The position numbers were made by a program, and so were the translations under genes. Source: JALYOC01 sp036675345 (GTDB lineage Bacteria; Myxococcota; Myxococcia; Myxococcales; Myxococcaceae). Taken from it: a DNA stretch of 64,000 nt. Each line of letters begins with the position of its first letter. The stretch's first letter is position 1. Shown in pieces: positions 17,265-25,314 of the stretch. The notes under the pieces are model-generated. The model saw nothing but the letters and a program-made list of their open reading frames with translations, was not told the origin of the DNA and did not search any database. Location: the NCBI GenBank assembly GCA_036675345.1, contig JAKFFE010000022.1, positions 62,001 to 126,000 on the forward strand. Reading direction: 5' to 3'.

Positions 17265-17930
17265 CTACCGGCGGCAGGTCCCCACGAACAGGGTGTGCTG
17301 CGCGGAGCCCTTTCCGGCAGGCACGGTCTGCATCTCCGCGTCGAAGCCCACCCGGCCCAGCCGCTTGAGATAGGGCCCATCCGGACCGGCGGACCACACC
17401 ACCGCCCGTCCGAAGGTCCGCAGCGCGCCACGCAGCGCGTGCACCCCGGCGTCGTTGTACAGGGCCACGTTGGAGCCCTGGGTGAACGCGGCCGGCCCGT
17501 TGTCCACGTCCAGCAGGATCACGTCATAGGTGGCCAGGCGCTGGCGCATCAGCTTGAGCACGTCGCCCTCCACCACCTCCACCCGGGGATCGTCCAGGGC
17601 GTGGTCGGAGAGGTGTGCCACCGGGCCCTTGTTCCACTCCACCACCCCCGGGACCAGCTCGGACACGGTCACCCGGCCCGCTTCGGGGAGCAGCTTGAGC
17701 ACCGCCCGCAGGGTGAAGCCCAGCCCCAGCCCGCCGATCAGGACCTTGGGCTTGGAGGTCCGCAGCCCCTCCATCCCGGCGGCGGCCATCGCCTCTTCGG
17801 AGCGGTGGACCCGGCTCCCCATCAGCAGCTGACCGCCGGCGCGGACGCAGAACTCGTCGTCCCGCTGCTGCAGCATCAGCACTTTCCCGTCCGGGGCCTT
17901 CGCTTCTGCCAGGGTGATCCAGGGCTTCAT
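17265..17930 (-). CDS. Spermidine-synthase-like SAM-dependent protein
   Basis: A 221-residue protein with the Rossmann fold of the spermidine/spermine synthase family. The nucleotide-binding loop reads KVLIGGLGLGFTLRAVL, followed by acidic residues in VSELVPGVVEW and the strand VILLDVDNGPAAF. In the family the loop binds decarboxylated or ordinary SAM. The catalytic Asp context of true spermidine synthases is not obvious, so it may be a methyltransferase-like relative. It lies 42 bases downstream of the PhyH gene on the same strand and is probably the third gene of that operon. Confidence 0.72.
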   Translation of the reverse strand: MKPWITLAEAKAPDGKVLMLQQRDDEFCVRAGGQLLMGSRVHRSEEAMAAAGMEGLRTSKPKVLIGGLGLGFTLRAVLKLLPEAGRVTVSELVPGVVEWNKGPVAHLSDHALDDPRVEVVEGDVLKLMRQRLATYDVILLDVDNGPAAFTQGSNVALYNDAGVHALRGALRTFGRAVVWSAGPDGPYLKRLGRVGFDAEMQTVPAGKGSAQHTLFVGTCRR

Positions 17931-17972
17931 CGGTGCAGACCTCTAGAACAGGCTGGAGACTTTCGCGACCGC

Positions 17973-18758
17973 CTAGAACACCGGCAGGAACGTCCGCGGC
18001 GCCTTTCGCTTGCGCAGGCAGCGGGTGGTGGCGCTCATGTAGCAGGCGGAGAAGGCCATCCGGCCCTGACCCGGACGGCCCCTCCCGGAGCGGTGCAGCA
18101 GCTGGTTGTGCAGCACGATCGCCTCCCCGGCGCGGGCAGGCAGCGCCACCCGGGGCTGCTCTGCCTCCACCCGGGCCACGTAGTCGGGGGGAACCACTCC
18201 GCCCAGCGGGGTGGCCAGGCCCTGCCGGTGGCTTCCGGGCAGCACCTCCAGACAGCCGCCATCCTCCGGAGCGTCGTCCAGGGTGGTCCAGATCTGCAGC
18301 TCCGGCTCCTGGCTCAGCCCCCACAGCTTGCCGCCGTCCTGGTGCCAGGGGATGTCGCTGCCTCCGGTGCCCTCGCCCTTGTTGAACAAGATGGCGCGGT
18401 AGAGCACCACCCCGCCCTCCAGCCGCCCGTGCGCCACCCGCGCGAACAGCGGGTTGGAGAGCCAGGCGAGGAACAGCGGATCCAGCTCCAGCTTCTCCAG
18501 CTTCCGGTACGCCAACGACGGTCCCTGCCAGCCCAGCCCCAGCGGGGCGTCCTCGTAGCGGCCGGTGGTGGCATCCAGCTGGAAGAACATCCCCGGGTAG
18601 GTGACCTCGCCCAGCATCAGCGCCCGGGCGCGCGCCCGCAGCTGCCGCAGCCCTTCGTCGGAGAGGATCTTCCCCAGCCGCGCGTAGCCATGCTGCGCGT
18701 AGTGCGCCAGCACCTCCTCCAGCGGGAGGGACTCCGCGCCTGGTTCCAGCAGGCTCAC
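17973..18758 (-). CDS. Phytanoyl-CoA dioxygenase (PhyH) family protein
   Basis: A 261-residue Fe(II)/2-oxoglutarate-dependent oxygenase of the PhyH type. The facial triad is visible: His and Asp in DIPWHQDGGKLWG and the distal His in NQLLHRSGRG, with an Arg soon after for 2-oxoglutarate. The stretch EDGGCLEVLPGSHRQG is typical of the family. Members hydroxylate lipids or small secondary metabolites; the substrate cannot be read from sequence. Its ATG overlaps the aldo/keto reductase stop (ATGA), so the two are translationally coupled. Confidence 0.83.
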   Translation of the reverse strand: MSLLEPGAESLPLEEVLAHYAQHGYARLGKILSDEGLRQLRARARALMLGEVTYPGMFFQLDATTGRYEDAPLGLGWQGPSLAYRKLEKLELDPLFLAWLSNPLFARVAHGRLEGGVVLYRAILFNKGEGTGGSDIPWHQDGGKLWGLSQEPELQIWTTLDDAPEDGGCLEVLPGSHRQGLATPLGGVVPPDYVARVEAEQPRVALPARAGEAIVLHNQLLHRSGRGRPGQGRMAFSACYMSATTRCLRKRKAPRTFLPVF

Positions 18759-19693
18759 CGGGCGTAGCTCGCGTCGGTGCCCACGAACGCGCGGTGGACA
18801 GCCTCAATCCGCGAGAGCAGCTCGGGGGGCAGGGGGCGAGAGACCGCGTCCAGCGCCGCGTCCAGCTGCTGCAGGCTGCCCGGACCGGCCAGCAGCGAGT
18901 CCACGCCCGGACGGGCGGCCAGCCAGGCGTAGGACAGCTCCACCCCGGACAGCCCGGCTTCGGCGGCCAGCTGCTGGTAGCGGCCGGCCAGCTCCAGCAG
19001 GGCGTCGTTCCAGTAGCGCCCCCGGTACAGCTTGTTCTTCTCGAAGCGGGAACCCGACGGCACCACCGCACCCGGAGCGGCCGGCCGCGCCAGCAGTCCC
19101 CCGGCCAGCGGGTTGTAGACGGTGGTGTGCAGCGGGTGACGGCGCGCGAACGCGAAGTACTCCACGTCCAGCTGGCGGACCAGCAGGTTGTAGAGCACCT
19201 GGGAGATCGCGGGCCGGGCCATCCCCCGCGCGTCACACAGGGTGTTCAGCTCCAGGATCTGCCAGGAGGCGAAGTTGGAGACGCCCCAGGCCTTCACCGC
19301 CCCGGACGCCAGCAGCGGCTGCAGGCCGTCCAGGGTCTGCTCCAGCGGGGTGCCGTGGTCCGGGACGTGGAGGTAGTAGACGTCCACGTAGTCGGTGCCC
19401 AGCCGCTGCAGGCTCTCGGTCAACGCGGTGCGGATCACCTCCGCGGACAGCCCCTCCGGCTTGCCGCCCCGGCGGAAGAACCCCACCTTGGTGGCGATCG
19501 AGACCTGGTCCCGGCGACCCACCAGCGCCTCGCCCAGGAGCCGCTCCGACTCGCCGTCGCCGTAGACATTGGCAGTGTCGAAGAAGGTGGCGCCGCGCTC
19601 GATGGCCCGGTCCACGATCCGCCGGGCCTCCGCGCGGGGCGTCCGCGCCCCGAAGTTCATGGTCCCGACGGTCACTTTGGAGCGAGGCAACAT
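18755..19693 (-). CDS. Aldo/keto reductase
   Basis: A 312-residue NADPH-dependent oxidoreductase of the aldo/keto reductase family. The catalytic set is present: Asp and Tyr in FFDTANVYGDGESE, Lys in IATKVG and His in VYYLHVPDHG. The C-terminal part has the cofactor-binding pattern of the family. The start is the ATG at 19693, where family similarity begins; the frame is open far upstream, but that part is not protein-like. First gene of a three-gene operon with the PhyH and SAM-fold genes. A second, different aldo/keto reductase is at 45475. Confidence 0.87.
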   Translation of the reverse strand: MLPRSKVTVGTMNFGARTPRAEARRIVDRAIERGATFFDTANVYGDGESERLLGEALVGRRDQVSIATKVGFFRRGGKPEGLSAEVIRTALTESLQRLGTDYVDVYYLHVPDHGTPLEQTLDGLQPLLASGAVKAWGVSNFASWQILELNTLCDARGMARPAISQVLYNLLVRQLDVEYFAFARRHPLHTTVYNPLAGGLLARPAAPGAVVPSGSRFEKNKLYRGRYWNDALLELAGRYQQLAAEAGLSGVELSYAWLAARPGVDSLLAGPGSLQQLDAALDAVSRPLPPELLSRIEAVHRAFVGTDASYAR

Positions 19694-19748
19694 CCTCTGA
19701 GTGTAGCCAGCGGCGGTCCGACTCTCCCGCCTGCAATTGCCGCCCTGA

Positions 19749-19767
19749 GCATCAGAGGCGCTGATGC
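19749..19767. promoter_or_regulatory. 19-bp palindrome in a divergent intergenic region
   Basis: GCATCAG-AGGCG-CTGATGC, with seven-base perfect arms and a five-base spacer, lies between the divergent aldo/keto reductase and CotH genes. The size and symmetry suit a dimeric repressor. There is no supporting second copy. Confidence 0.3.
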
Positions 19768-19937
19768 CTGGCTGCCCACCGGACGAACAGGGAGTGCCGT
19801 TCCTGGGGACTCTGTTCGCGCCGCTGGGAACTTTCTTTCCCACCCACCAGGGGCCCGCGCGTCTGCTGCCCGACGGAACCACCCGAGCACAGGGGTTGCA
19901 CCAGCCCGCCGACGGCCTGGAAGGGGAGGGGTGGGGA

Positions 19938-21737
19938 GTGGGAGCTGGGCGACGGATTCTGATCGCGGTGCCGTGTCTGCTGCTGGCCGTGGCGTGTGCA
20001 GACCGCCAGCCGATCACGCCTGCTCCCGATGCAGCCACCCCCCTCCCACCTCCGGATGCCGGGAGCGTCACCGACGCCGGCACCGACGGGGGGACGGACG
20101 CCGGCAGCGACACGGAGACCGACGCGGGCACCGACGGCGGAGCTGACGCCGGCACCGACGCGGGGACCGGGGTGGACGCGGGGACGCTGCCGCCGCCGTA
20201 CACCCTGCCGCCGCTGCAGACCCAGGTCCCCCGCTACGAGCTGACCATTCCGGAAGCGACCCTGCAGAAGTTCAGCGCCGACCCCTACGCGGAGGAGGAG
20301 CCCGCGGAGTTCAGCTTCAATGGGCGCACCTACCCGGTGAAGGTCCGGCTGCGCGGAGGCAGCTCACGCTACTTCCCCAAGCGCAGCTGGCGGGTGGAGC
20401 TGCCGGACGGGGTGAGCATCGAGGGTCGCAAGAAGCTGAACCTGGTCGCCGAGATGTGCGACCGGACCCTGATGGTGGAGAAGCTGGCCTACGACCTGCT
20501 GGAGGCGGCCGGCGCGGACGCGCCGCAGGCCAGCTACGTGCAGCTGTTCCTCAACGGCGCCGACCAGGGCGTGTACGTGGACATCGAGCGGGTGGACAAG
20601 AAGTTCACCAAGCGCGTCGGCTACAGCGATCCCGACCCCACCCTCTACCGCTCCGGCAACCAGGACAGCGAGCTGAAGCTGTTCACCGCGCCCTACCAGG
20701 CGCCGTGGGAGAAGGAGACCAACGAGACCGTGGCCGGGATGGCGGACCTGGAGGACTTCCTCCTGCAGGTCAACCGCGGCGCCGAGCCGACCCTGGTCCA
20801 GGACCTGGAGCGGAGGTTCCAGCTGGAGCAGTACCTGCGGGTGATGGCGGTGGACGCGCTGATCTCCATGGACATCATGTCCGACGCGGGGATCTACATG
20901 ATCCACAACCAGCGGACCGACGTCTGGCAGCTGATCCCCTGGGACTACAACAACAGCGCCGCTCGCTTCTGGCCCACCTACCCGCTGGGCTCCAGGCCGG
21001 AGACCCAGCGGCCGATCCCGGCCTTCACGGTCGATGATCCCCGCGTCCAGTTCTTCTACGACCAGCGCAACCTCGGGCGGCCGGAGTACCTGCCGGCCTT
21101 CAACACCCTGGCCACCCGCATCGTCCGCCATCCAGAGCTGCGCCAGCGCTACCTGGCCCACCTGGAGGCGGCCTTGGACCAGCTGTTCACCGAGGAGAAG
21201 CTGCACCCGCGCATCGACGCCATGCACCGGCTGATTGCCCCGCTGGTGGAGACCGATCCGTACGTGAACCTGGACACCGAGGGGGTGGCGGACCCCGAGG
21301 GGCTGGCCAAGTTCCGCGCCTCGGCGGGGTACCTCAAGCAGTACGTCACCGGCCGGATCGCCTTCCTGCGGGCCGAGCTCCGCCGGATGCGGGCCGAGAC
21401 CCTGGGGCTGGGCTTTGACCGGGTGGACGCCAACGGGGGGACGGTGCGGCTCAAGAACTTCGGGACCACCGCGGTGGCGCTGGGCGGACGGGTGCTGACC
21501 ACCGATCTGCGCCGGGTCAAGGACCTGCAGCCCAACCTGCCGGCGCGGACCCTGGCCCCCGGGGAGACGGTGGAGCTGAGCGCGGCCGAGCTGGGACTGC
21601 AGCTGCCGCCCTCCGGGGAGCTGGGGATCTTCACCCCCGGCCGGCTGTGGGGTCCGGCGGACATCTTCTTCTACGCGGCGCTGCCGACCGGTTCGGTCTA
21701 CCAGCGTGACGCGGATCAAGCTTGGCGGGTGGAGTGA
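19938..21737 (+). CDS. CotH-family lipoprotein kinase-like protein 1
   Basis: A lipoprotein of about 599 residues. I place the start at the GTG at 19938, six bases after a purine-rich AGGGGAGGGG and directly before a signal peptide with lipobox AVAC. A linker of Asp-Ala-Gly-Thr repeats (about 38-75) follows. The rest is a CotH domain: PKRSWRVELPDG, KKLNLVAEMCDRTLMVEKLA, LFLNGADQGVYVDIERVDKKF and IPWDYNNSAARFW, the last holding the presumed metal-binding Asp-x-Asn. CotH proteins are atypical secreted kinases, best known from Bacillus spores. The substrate here is unknown. A small beta-rich domain closes the protein. A paralogue follows 86 bases downstream. Confidence 0.82.
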   Translation: MGAGRRILIAVPCLLLAVACADRQPITPAPDAATPLPPPDAGSVTDAGTDGGTDAGSDTETDAGTDGGADAGTDAGTGVDAGTLPPPYTLPPLQTQVPRYELTIPEATLQKFSADPYAEEEPAEFSFNGRTYPVKVRLRGGSSRYFPKRSWRVELPDGVSIEGRKKLNLVAEMCDRTLMVEKLAYDLLEAAGADAPQASYVQLFLNGADQGVYVDIERVDKKFTKRVGYSDPDPTLYRSGNQDSELKLFTAPYQAPWEKETNETVAGMADLEDFLLQVNRGAEPTLVQDLERRFQLEQYLRVMAVDALISMDIMSDAGIYMIHNQRTDVWQLIPWDYNNSAARFWPTYPLGSRPETQRPIPAFTVDDPRVQFFYDQRNLGRPEYLPAFNTLATRIVRHPELRQRYLAHLEAALDQLFTEEKLHPRIDAMHRLIAPLVETDPYVNLDTEGVADPEGLAKFRASAGYLKQYVTGRIAFLRAELRRMRAETLGLGFDRVDANGGTVRLKNFGTTAVALGGRVLTTDLRRVKDLQPNLPARTLAPGETVELSAAELGLQLPPSGELGIFTPGRLWGPADIFFYAALPTGSVYQRDADQAWRVE

Positions 21738-21823
21738 CGGACCTGCCCCAGCACACGGGTTGCATCGTGATCCCCGCTTTCGCGCGGGGCGATCGACGGC
21801 GGGATGAAGAGGGGGGAACACCA

Positions 21824-23569
21824 GTGGCGGATTCAGTGCAGGGGATGGACAGGGTCGTGAGGAGGGCGGGCTGGTACGCGGCGACGGTGGCCGCGCTGTT
21901 GCTGGCGGGGTGCGAACCGGCGCCGCAGCCGGTGACCGAGAGTCCGGACAAGGTCGCCGGGGCGCCGCTCCCGTCGGGGCCCTGTGTGGTGCCGTACGAG
22001 CTGGAGCCGGACCCCGCCGGGGCCTGGACCTTCCCCGCACTGCAGACCTGTCTGCCCGAGTATCGGCTGGAGATGCCGGCGGAGACGCTGCAGCTGTTCA
22101 CCGAGGACGTCCACACCCCCGATCAGCTCGCCACCTTCATCGCGCCCGACGGCACACGGTTGGCCGCCGAGGTGCGACTGCGCGGGCAGTCCGCCAAGTA
22201 CTTCCCCAAGCACAGCTGGAACGTGGACCTCAATGACGGCCGCTTCGCGGGCCGTCGGCGGCTGAACCTGGTGGCCGGATACCAGGACCAGACCCTGCTC
22301 ACCGAGAAGCTGGCCTATGACCTGCTGCGCTCGATGGGCGTCCCCGCCCCGCGGGCGGTGTACGTCCGGCTGTACGTCAACGGAATCTACGAGGGCGTGT
22401 ACCTGGACACCGAGCAGGTGGACAAACACTTCACCGCCGCGCGTGGCTTCTTCGCCGACGAGGATCCCACCATCTACCGCTGCCCCCGCAAGGACTGCGA
22501 GATGAAGACCTGGCGGGTGCCGTACCAGGGGCAGTGGGAGAAGAAGACCAACGAGCAGGAGCCGCTGGACGACGTGTTGGGGCTGATGAAGGTGATGAAC
22601 CACACCCCGGAGCCGGACTTCGCCCAGGTGCTCGACAGCCGGTTCAACCTGGAGCTGTACCTGCGCTCGATGGCGATGGACGTGCTGATCAGCAACAACT
22701 ACGTGGAGGACTCGCAGAGCTACATGGTCCACGACCGGGTCCTCGACCGCTGGACCTACGTCCCCTGGGACCTCAACAACAACGACGCCCGTTTCTGGCC
22801 CACCTACGGCCTGGACAAGACGCCGTTCTCCAATCACGACCTGTTCAACTTCACGCTCACCGATTCCAACACCGAGTACATCTACGGGCGCCGCAGCCAG
22901 GACATGTGCGGGACCGAGCCTTGCTACCCCGGCTACCTGCCGGTGTTCTCCAACCTGGGGACCCGGGTGGTGATGAACCCCGAGCTGCGGAGCCGGTTGA
23001 TCTCGCTGATCCGCCGCGCCCAGCAGGAGGTCTTCCAGACCGCCGCCATCCACCAGCGGATCGACGCCATGCACGCGCTGCTGGCCCCGCATGTCCTGGG
23101 GGAGGACGCGGCCTACAACGACCGGAACATGGACCCGGTGATGTTCCTGATGGGGCCGGACTTCGTGAAGCAGTTCGTCACCGAGCGCAATCAGTTCGTG
23201 ACCCGGGAGCTGGTCAAGGTCGAGCAGGAGATCCCGGCGTTGATCCTCTCCGCGGTGAACCCGGCGGAGGGCTGGGTGGAGGTGAAGAACCAGGGAAGCG
23301 CCACCATCGATCTGGGCGGCAAGACGCTCACCAACAACCTGCGCCAGGCGCTGTACCAGAACCTGGCCGGTCACCTGCTCCGCCCGGGAGAGACCCTGCG
23401 GCTGGACATGACCGCGCTGGGAGTGCCGATGACCGTGGACGGCGAGGTCGGGCTCTTCGACGGCAAGAGCATCGTCGGGATGCACGATGTGCTGTTCTAC
23501 GGCGAGCTGCCCGCCGGCCAGCATTACGCCCGGGGTGCGGGCGGACACTGGAACATCGTGTCGCAGTAG
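21824..23569 (+). CDS. CotH-family lipoprotein kinase-like protein 2
   Basis: A paralogue of the preceding gene, about 581 residues. The start is a GTG at 21824, seven bases after AAGAGGGGGG (21807-21816); an in-frame ATG at 21845 is also possible. The signal peptide ends in the lipobox LAGC. There is no Asp-Ala-Gly linker. CotH motifs parallel the first copy: PKHSWNVDLNDG, RRLNLVAGYQDQTLLTEKLA, YVNGIYEGVYLDTEQVDKHF and VPWDLNNNDARFW. The C-terminal lamin-tail-like beta domain (NPAEGWVEVKNQGSATIDLGG) is also shared. The tandem arrangement suggests duplication. Its stop is eight bases from that of the convergent RluA-family gene. Confidence 0.82.
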   Translation: MADSVQGMDRVVRRAGWYAATVAALLLAGCEPAPQPVTESPDKVAGAPLPSGPCVVPYELEPDPAGAWTFPALQTCLPEYRLEMPAETLQLFTEDVHTPDQLATFIAPDGTRLAAEVRLRGQSAKYFPKHSWNVDLNDGRFAGRRRLNLVAGYQDQTLLTEKLAYDLLRSMGVPAPRAVYVRLYVNGIYEGVYLDTEQVDKHFTAARGFFADEDPTIYRCPRKDCEMKTWRVPYQGQWEKKTNEQEPLDDVLGLMKVMNHTPEPDFAQVLDSRFNLELYLRSMAMDVLISNNYVEDSQSYMVHDRVLDRWTYVPWDLNNNDARFWPTYGLDKTPFSNHDLFNFTLTDSNTEYIYGRRSQDMCGTEPCYPGYLPVFSNLGTRVVMNPELRSRLISLIRRAQQEVFQTAAIHQRIDAMHALLAPHVLGEDAAYNDRNMDPVMFLMGPDFVKQFVTERNQFVTRELVKVEQEIPALILSAVNPAEGWVEVKNQGSATIDLGGKTLTNNLRQALYQNLAGHLLRPGETLRLDMTALGVPMTVDGEVGLFDGKSIVGMHDVLFYGELPAGQHYARGAGGHWNIVSQ

Positions 23570-23576
23570 GGGCAGT

Positions 23577-25232
23577 TCAGAAGGGCGCCGGGGAGCGGAG
23601 CAGCAGCCGCTCTCCGGTGTGCGGGTGGGAAAAGCCCAGGGTCTCCGCGTGCAGCAGCAGCCGGGGGCCAGGGTGGCCGTACAGCCGGTCTCCGAGGATG
23701 GCCGCGCCCAGCCCCAGGGGATGGGCCGCGTGCACCCGGAGTTGATGGGTCCGGCCGGTGAGCGGGAAGAGCGCCACCCGGGTGAGTCCCTCCTCGCGGG
23801 AGAGCACCTCCCAGCGGGTCAGCGCCCGCAGCCCGTGCACCGGATCGTGGATCTGCCGGGGCCGATCCTCCAGGTCCACCCGCAACGGGAGGTCGATGGT
23901 GCCCTGTGCTCCCTTCACCGATCCCCCCAGGCAGGCCAGGTATCGCTTCTCCACCTCCCGGCGCAGGAACTGACGCTGCAGCGCCCGGTGGGTGGCAGGA
24001 TCCAGCGCCGCCAGCAGCAGCCCGGAGGTATCCAGATCCAGCCGGTGCACCAGCAGCGGTCCTTGCGCCTCCGGATGGCGCAGCCGCAGCCGGGCCCACA
24101 CCGAGTCCGCCCGGCCCAGGTCCAGAGTGCCTCCCGGCAGATCCCGGGCCGGCACCGAGAGCAGTCCTTCGGGCTTGTCGATCACCACCAGCCAGCGATC
24201 CTCGTAGACCACCCGCAGCGAGCGGTCCTCCAGCGGCGCGATCTGGAACCGACGGGGAGCGGCCACCTCCAGACCCTCGAGCATGAAGGGGAGGAGGGGC
24301 GCGCACTTGGCGCGGCAGGCCGGGTAGAAGGCCCCGTCGATCCGCCCTCCGGCCACCGGCGGCGGACCGGCCCAGAACTCCGCCAGCGCCACCGGAATCA
24401 GTCCGGCGCGGTAGGCGGCGGCCAGCAGCTTGGGGGCGCAGCAGTCGCCCGCGCCGGAGGGCGGCTCACCCGAGGGAAACAGTGATCGGAGCGGCCGGCT
24501 CGCGCCCGCGGCGTTGGGCACCCGGTAGAGGTCGTGCAGCCGCCGCATCAGTCGACGGGAGGCGAAGTGCCGAAGCCGCTCCAGCGCCCGGGCCCGCCGC
24601 TGGAACCCCTTCAAGCGTGCCTGCAACGTCTCCAAGGTGGCCTGCTGTTCCGCCTCCAGGCCGCGCTTCTCCGCCTTGTCCCGGCGGCTCTCGTTGTCCA
24701 GGGCCTCCAGCGCCCGGGCGCGGGCCACCTCGGTCAGCGCGGGGTCGACCCGGACACCCTCCCGTCGCTGCTGACGGGCGGCCTTCCGCGCCTGGTGTCG
24801 CTGACGTTGCTCCCGGCGCTGGGCGGTGTGGAGCGTGTTCTGCTCGGCGCGCTCATCCCGCAGACGGGCCCACTCCGGGGAGGCGAGGTGTTCCTGGGCG
24901 CGCGCGAACAGCCGGCTGATCTGCAGCTCGCCTGGGGCGTCGGCGGCGAGCCAGGCCCCGGTCTCGAACAGCGGCGGGACGAAGCCCTCCACCTCCCAGC
25001 GCCCGTCCAGCATCCCGGAGAAGGCCTGGAGGGATCCCACCCGCCCGTCGCGATCGCGGACCACCAGCACCCCGAACATCTTGCCGCCCGCGGACAGGTC
25101 GAACGCGCTCAGCTGCAAACGCAACCGTTCCACCGCGCGCCGGGCAATCGGAGGGGGCTCCCATTCGTCCAGCGGGTTCGGAAACACCCGGGGCAGCTCG
25201 GTGGGATTTGGCTGCGGTTCAAACGGTTTCAC
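23577..25232 (-). CDS. RluA-family RNA pseudouridine synthase with long N-terminal extension
   Basis: A 551-residue enzyme that isomerises uridine to pseudouridine in rRNA or tRNA. The catalytic domain is the C-terminal third, from DRWLVVIDKPEGLLSVPAR, with the catalytic Asp in LLVHRLDLDTSGLLL, then KRYLACLGG and TGRTHQLRVHAAHPLG. The N-terminal 300 residues are the extension found in the roughly 550-residue branch of the family: a beta region, a strongly basic coiled-coil segment (about 140-230) and FYPACRAKCAPLLPFML. The start is taken as the GTG at 25232; an AGGAGG lies too far upstream to decide. It diverges from the large frame at 25315. Confidence 0.82.
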   Translation of the reverse strand: MKPFEPQPNPTELPRVFPNPLDEWEPPPIARRAVERLRLQLSAFDLSAGGKMFGVLVVRDRDGRVGSLQAFSGMLDGRWEVEGFVPPLFETGAWLAADAPGELQISRLFARAQEHLASPEWARLRDERAEQNTLHTAQRREQRQRHQARKAARQQRREGVRVDPALTEVARARALEALDNESRRDKAEKRGLEAEQQATLETLQARLKGFQRRARALERLRHFASRRLMRRLHDLYRVPNAAGASRPLRSLFPSGEPPSGAGDCCAPKLLAAAYRAGLIPVALAEFWAGPPPVAGGRIDGAFYPACRAKCAPLLPFMLEGLEVAAPRRFQIAPLEDRSLRVVYEDRWLVVIDKPEGLLSVPARDLPGGTLDLGRADSVWARLRLRHPEAQGPLLVHRLDLDTSGLLLAALDPATHRALQRQFLRREVEKRYLACLGGSVKGAQGTIDLPLRVDLEDRPRQIHDPVHGLRALTRWEVLSREEGLTRVALFPLTGRTHQLRVHAAHPLGLGAAILGDRLYGHPGPRLLLHAETLGFSHPHTGERLLLRSPAPF

Positions 25233-25314
25233 GGACAGCGAACTCCGGCTTCCGCCTCCTTGCCGACCCGGGGACCCTCGCTGGTAAGGAAGCGGCCGAA
25301 GAGGACCACACCCC

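Noticed and set aside
19764..19937. Upstream ATG at 19764 as the start of the first CotH gene
   Set aside because: The added 58 residues have no signal-peptide character and would hide the real signal peptide. The GTG at 19938 has a good ribosome binding site.
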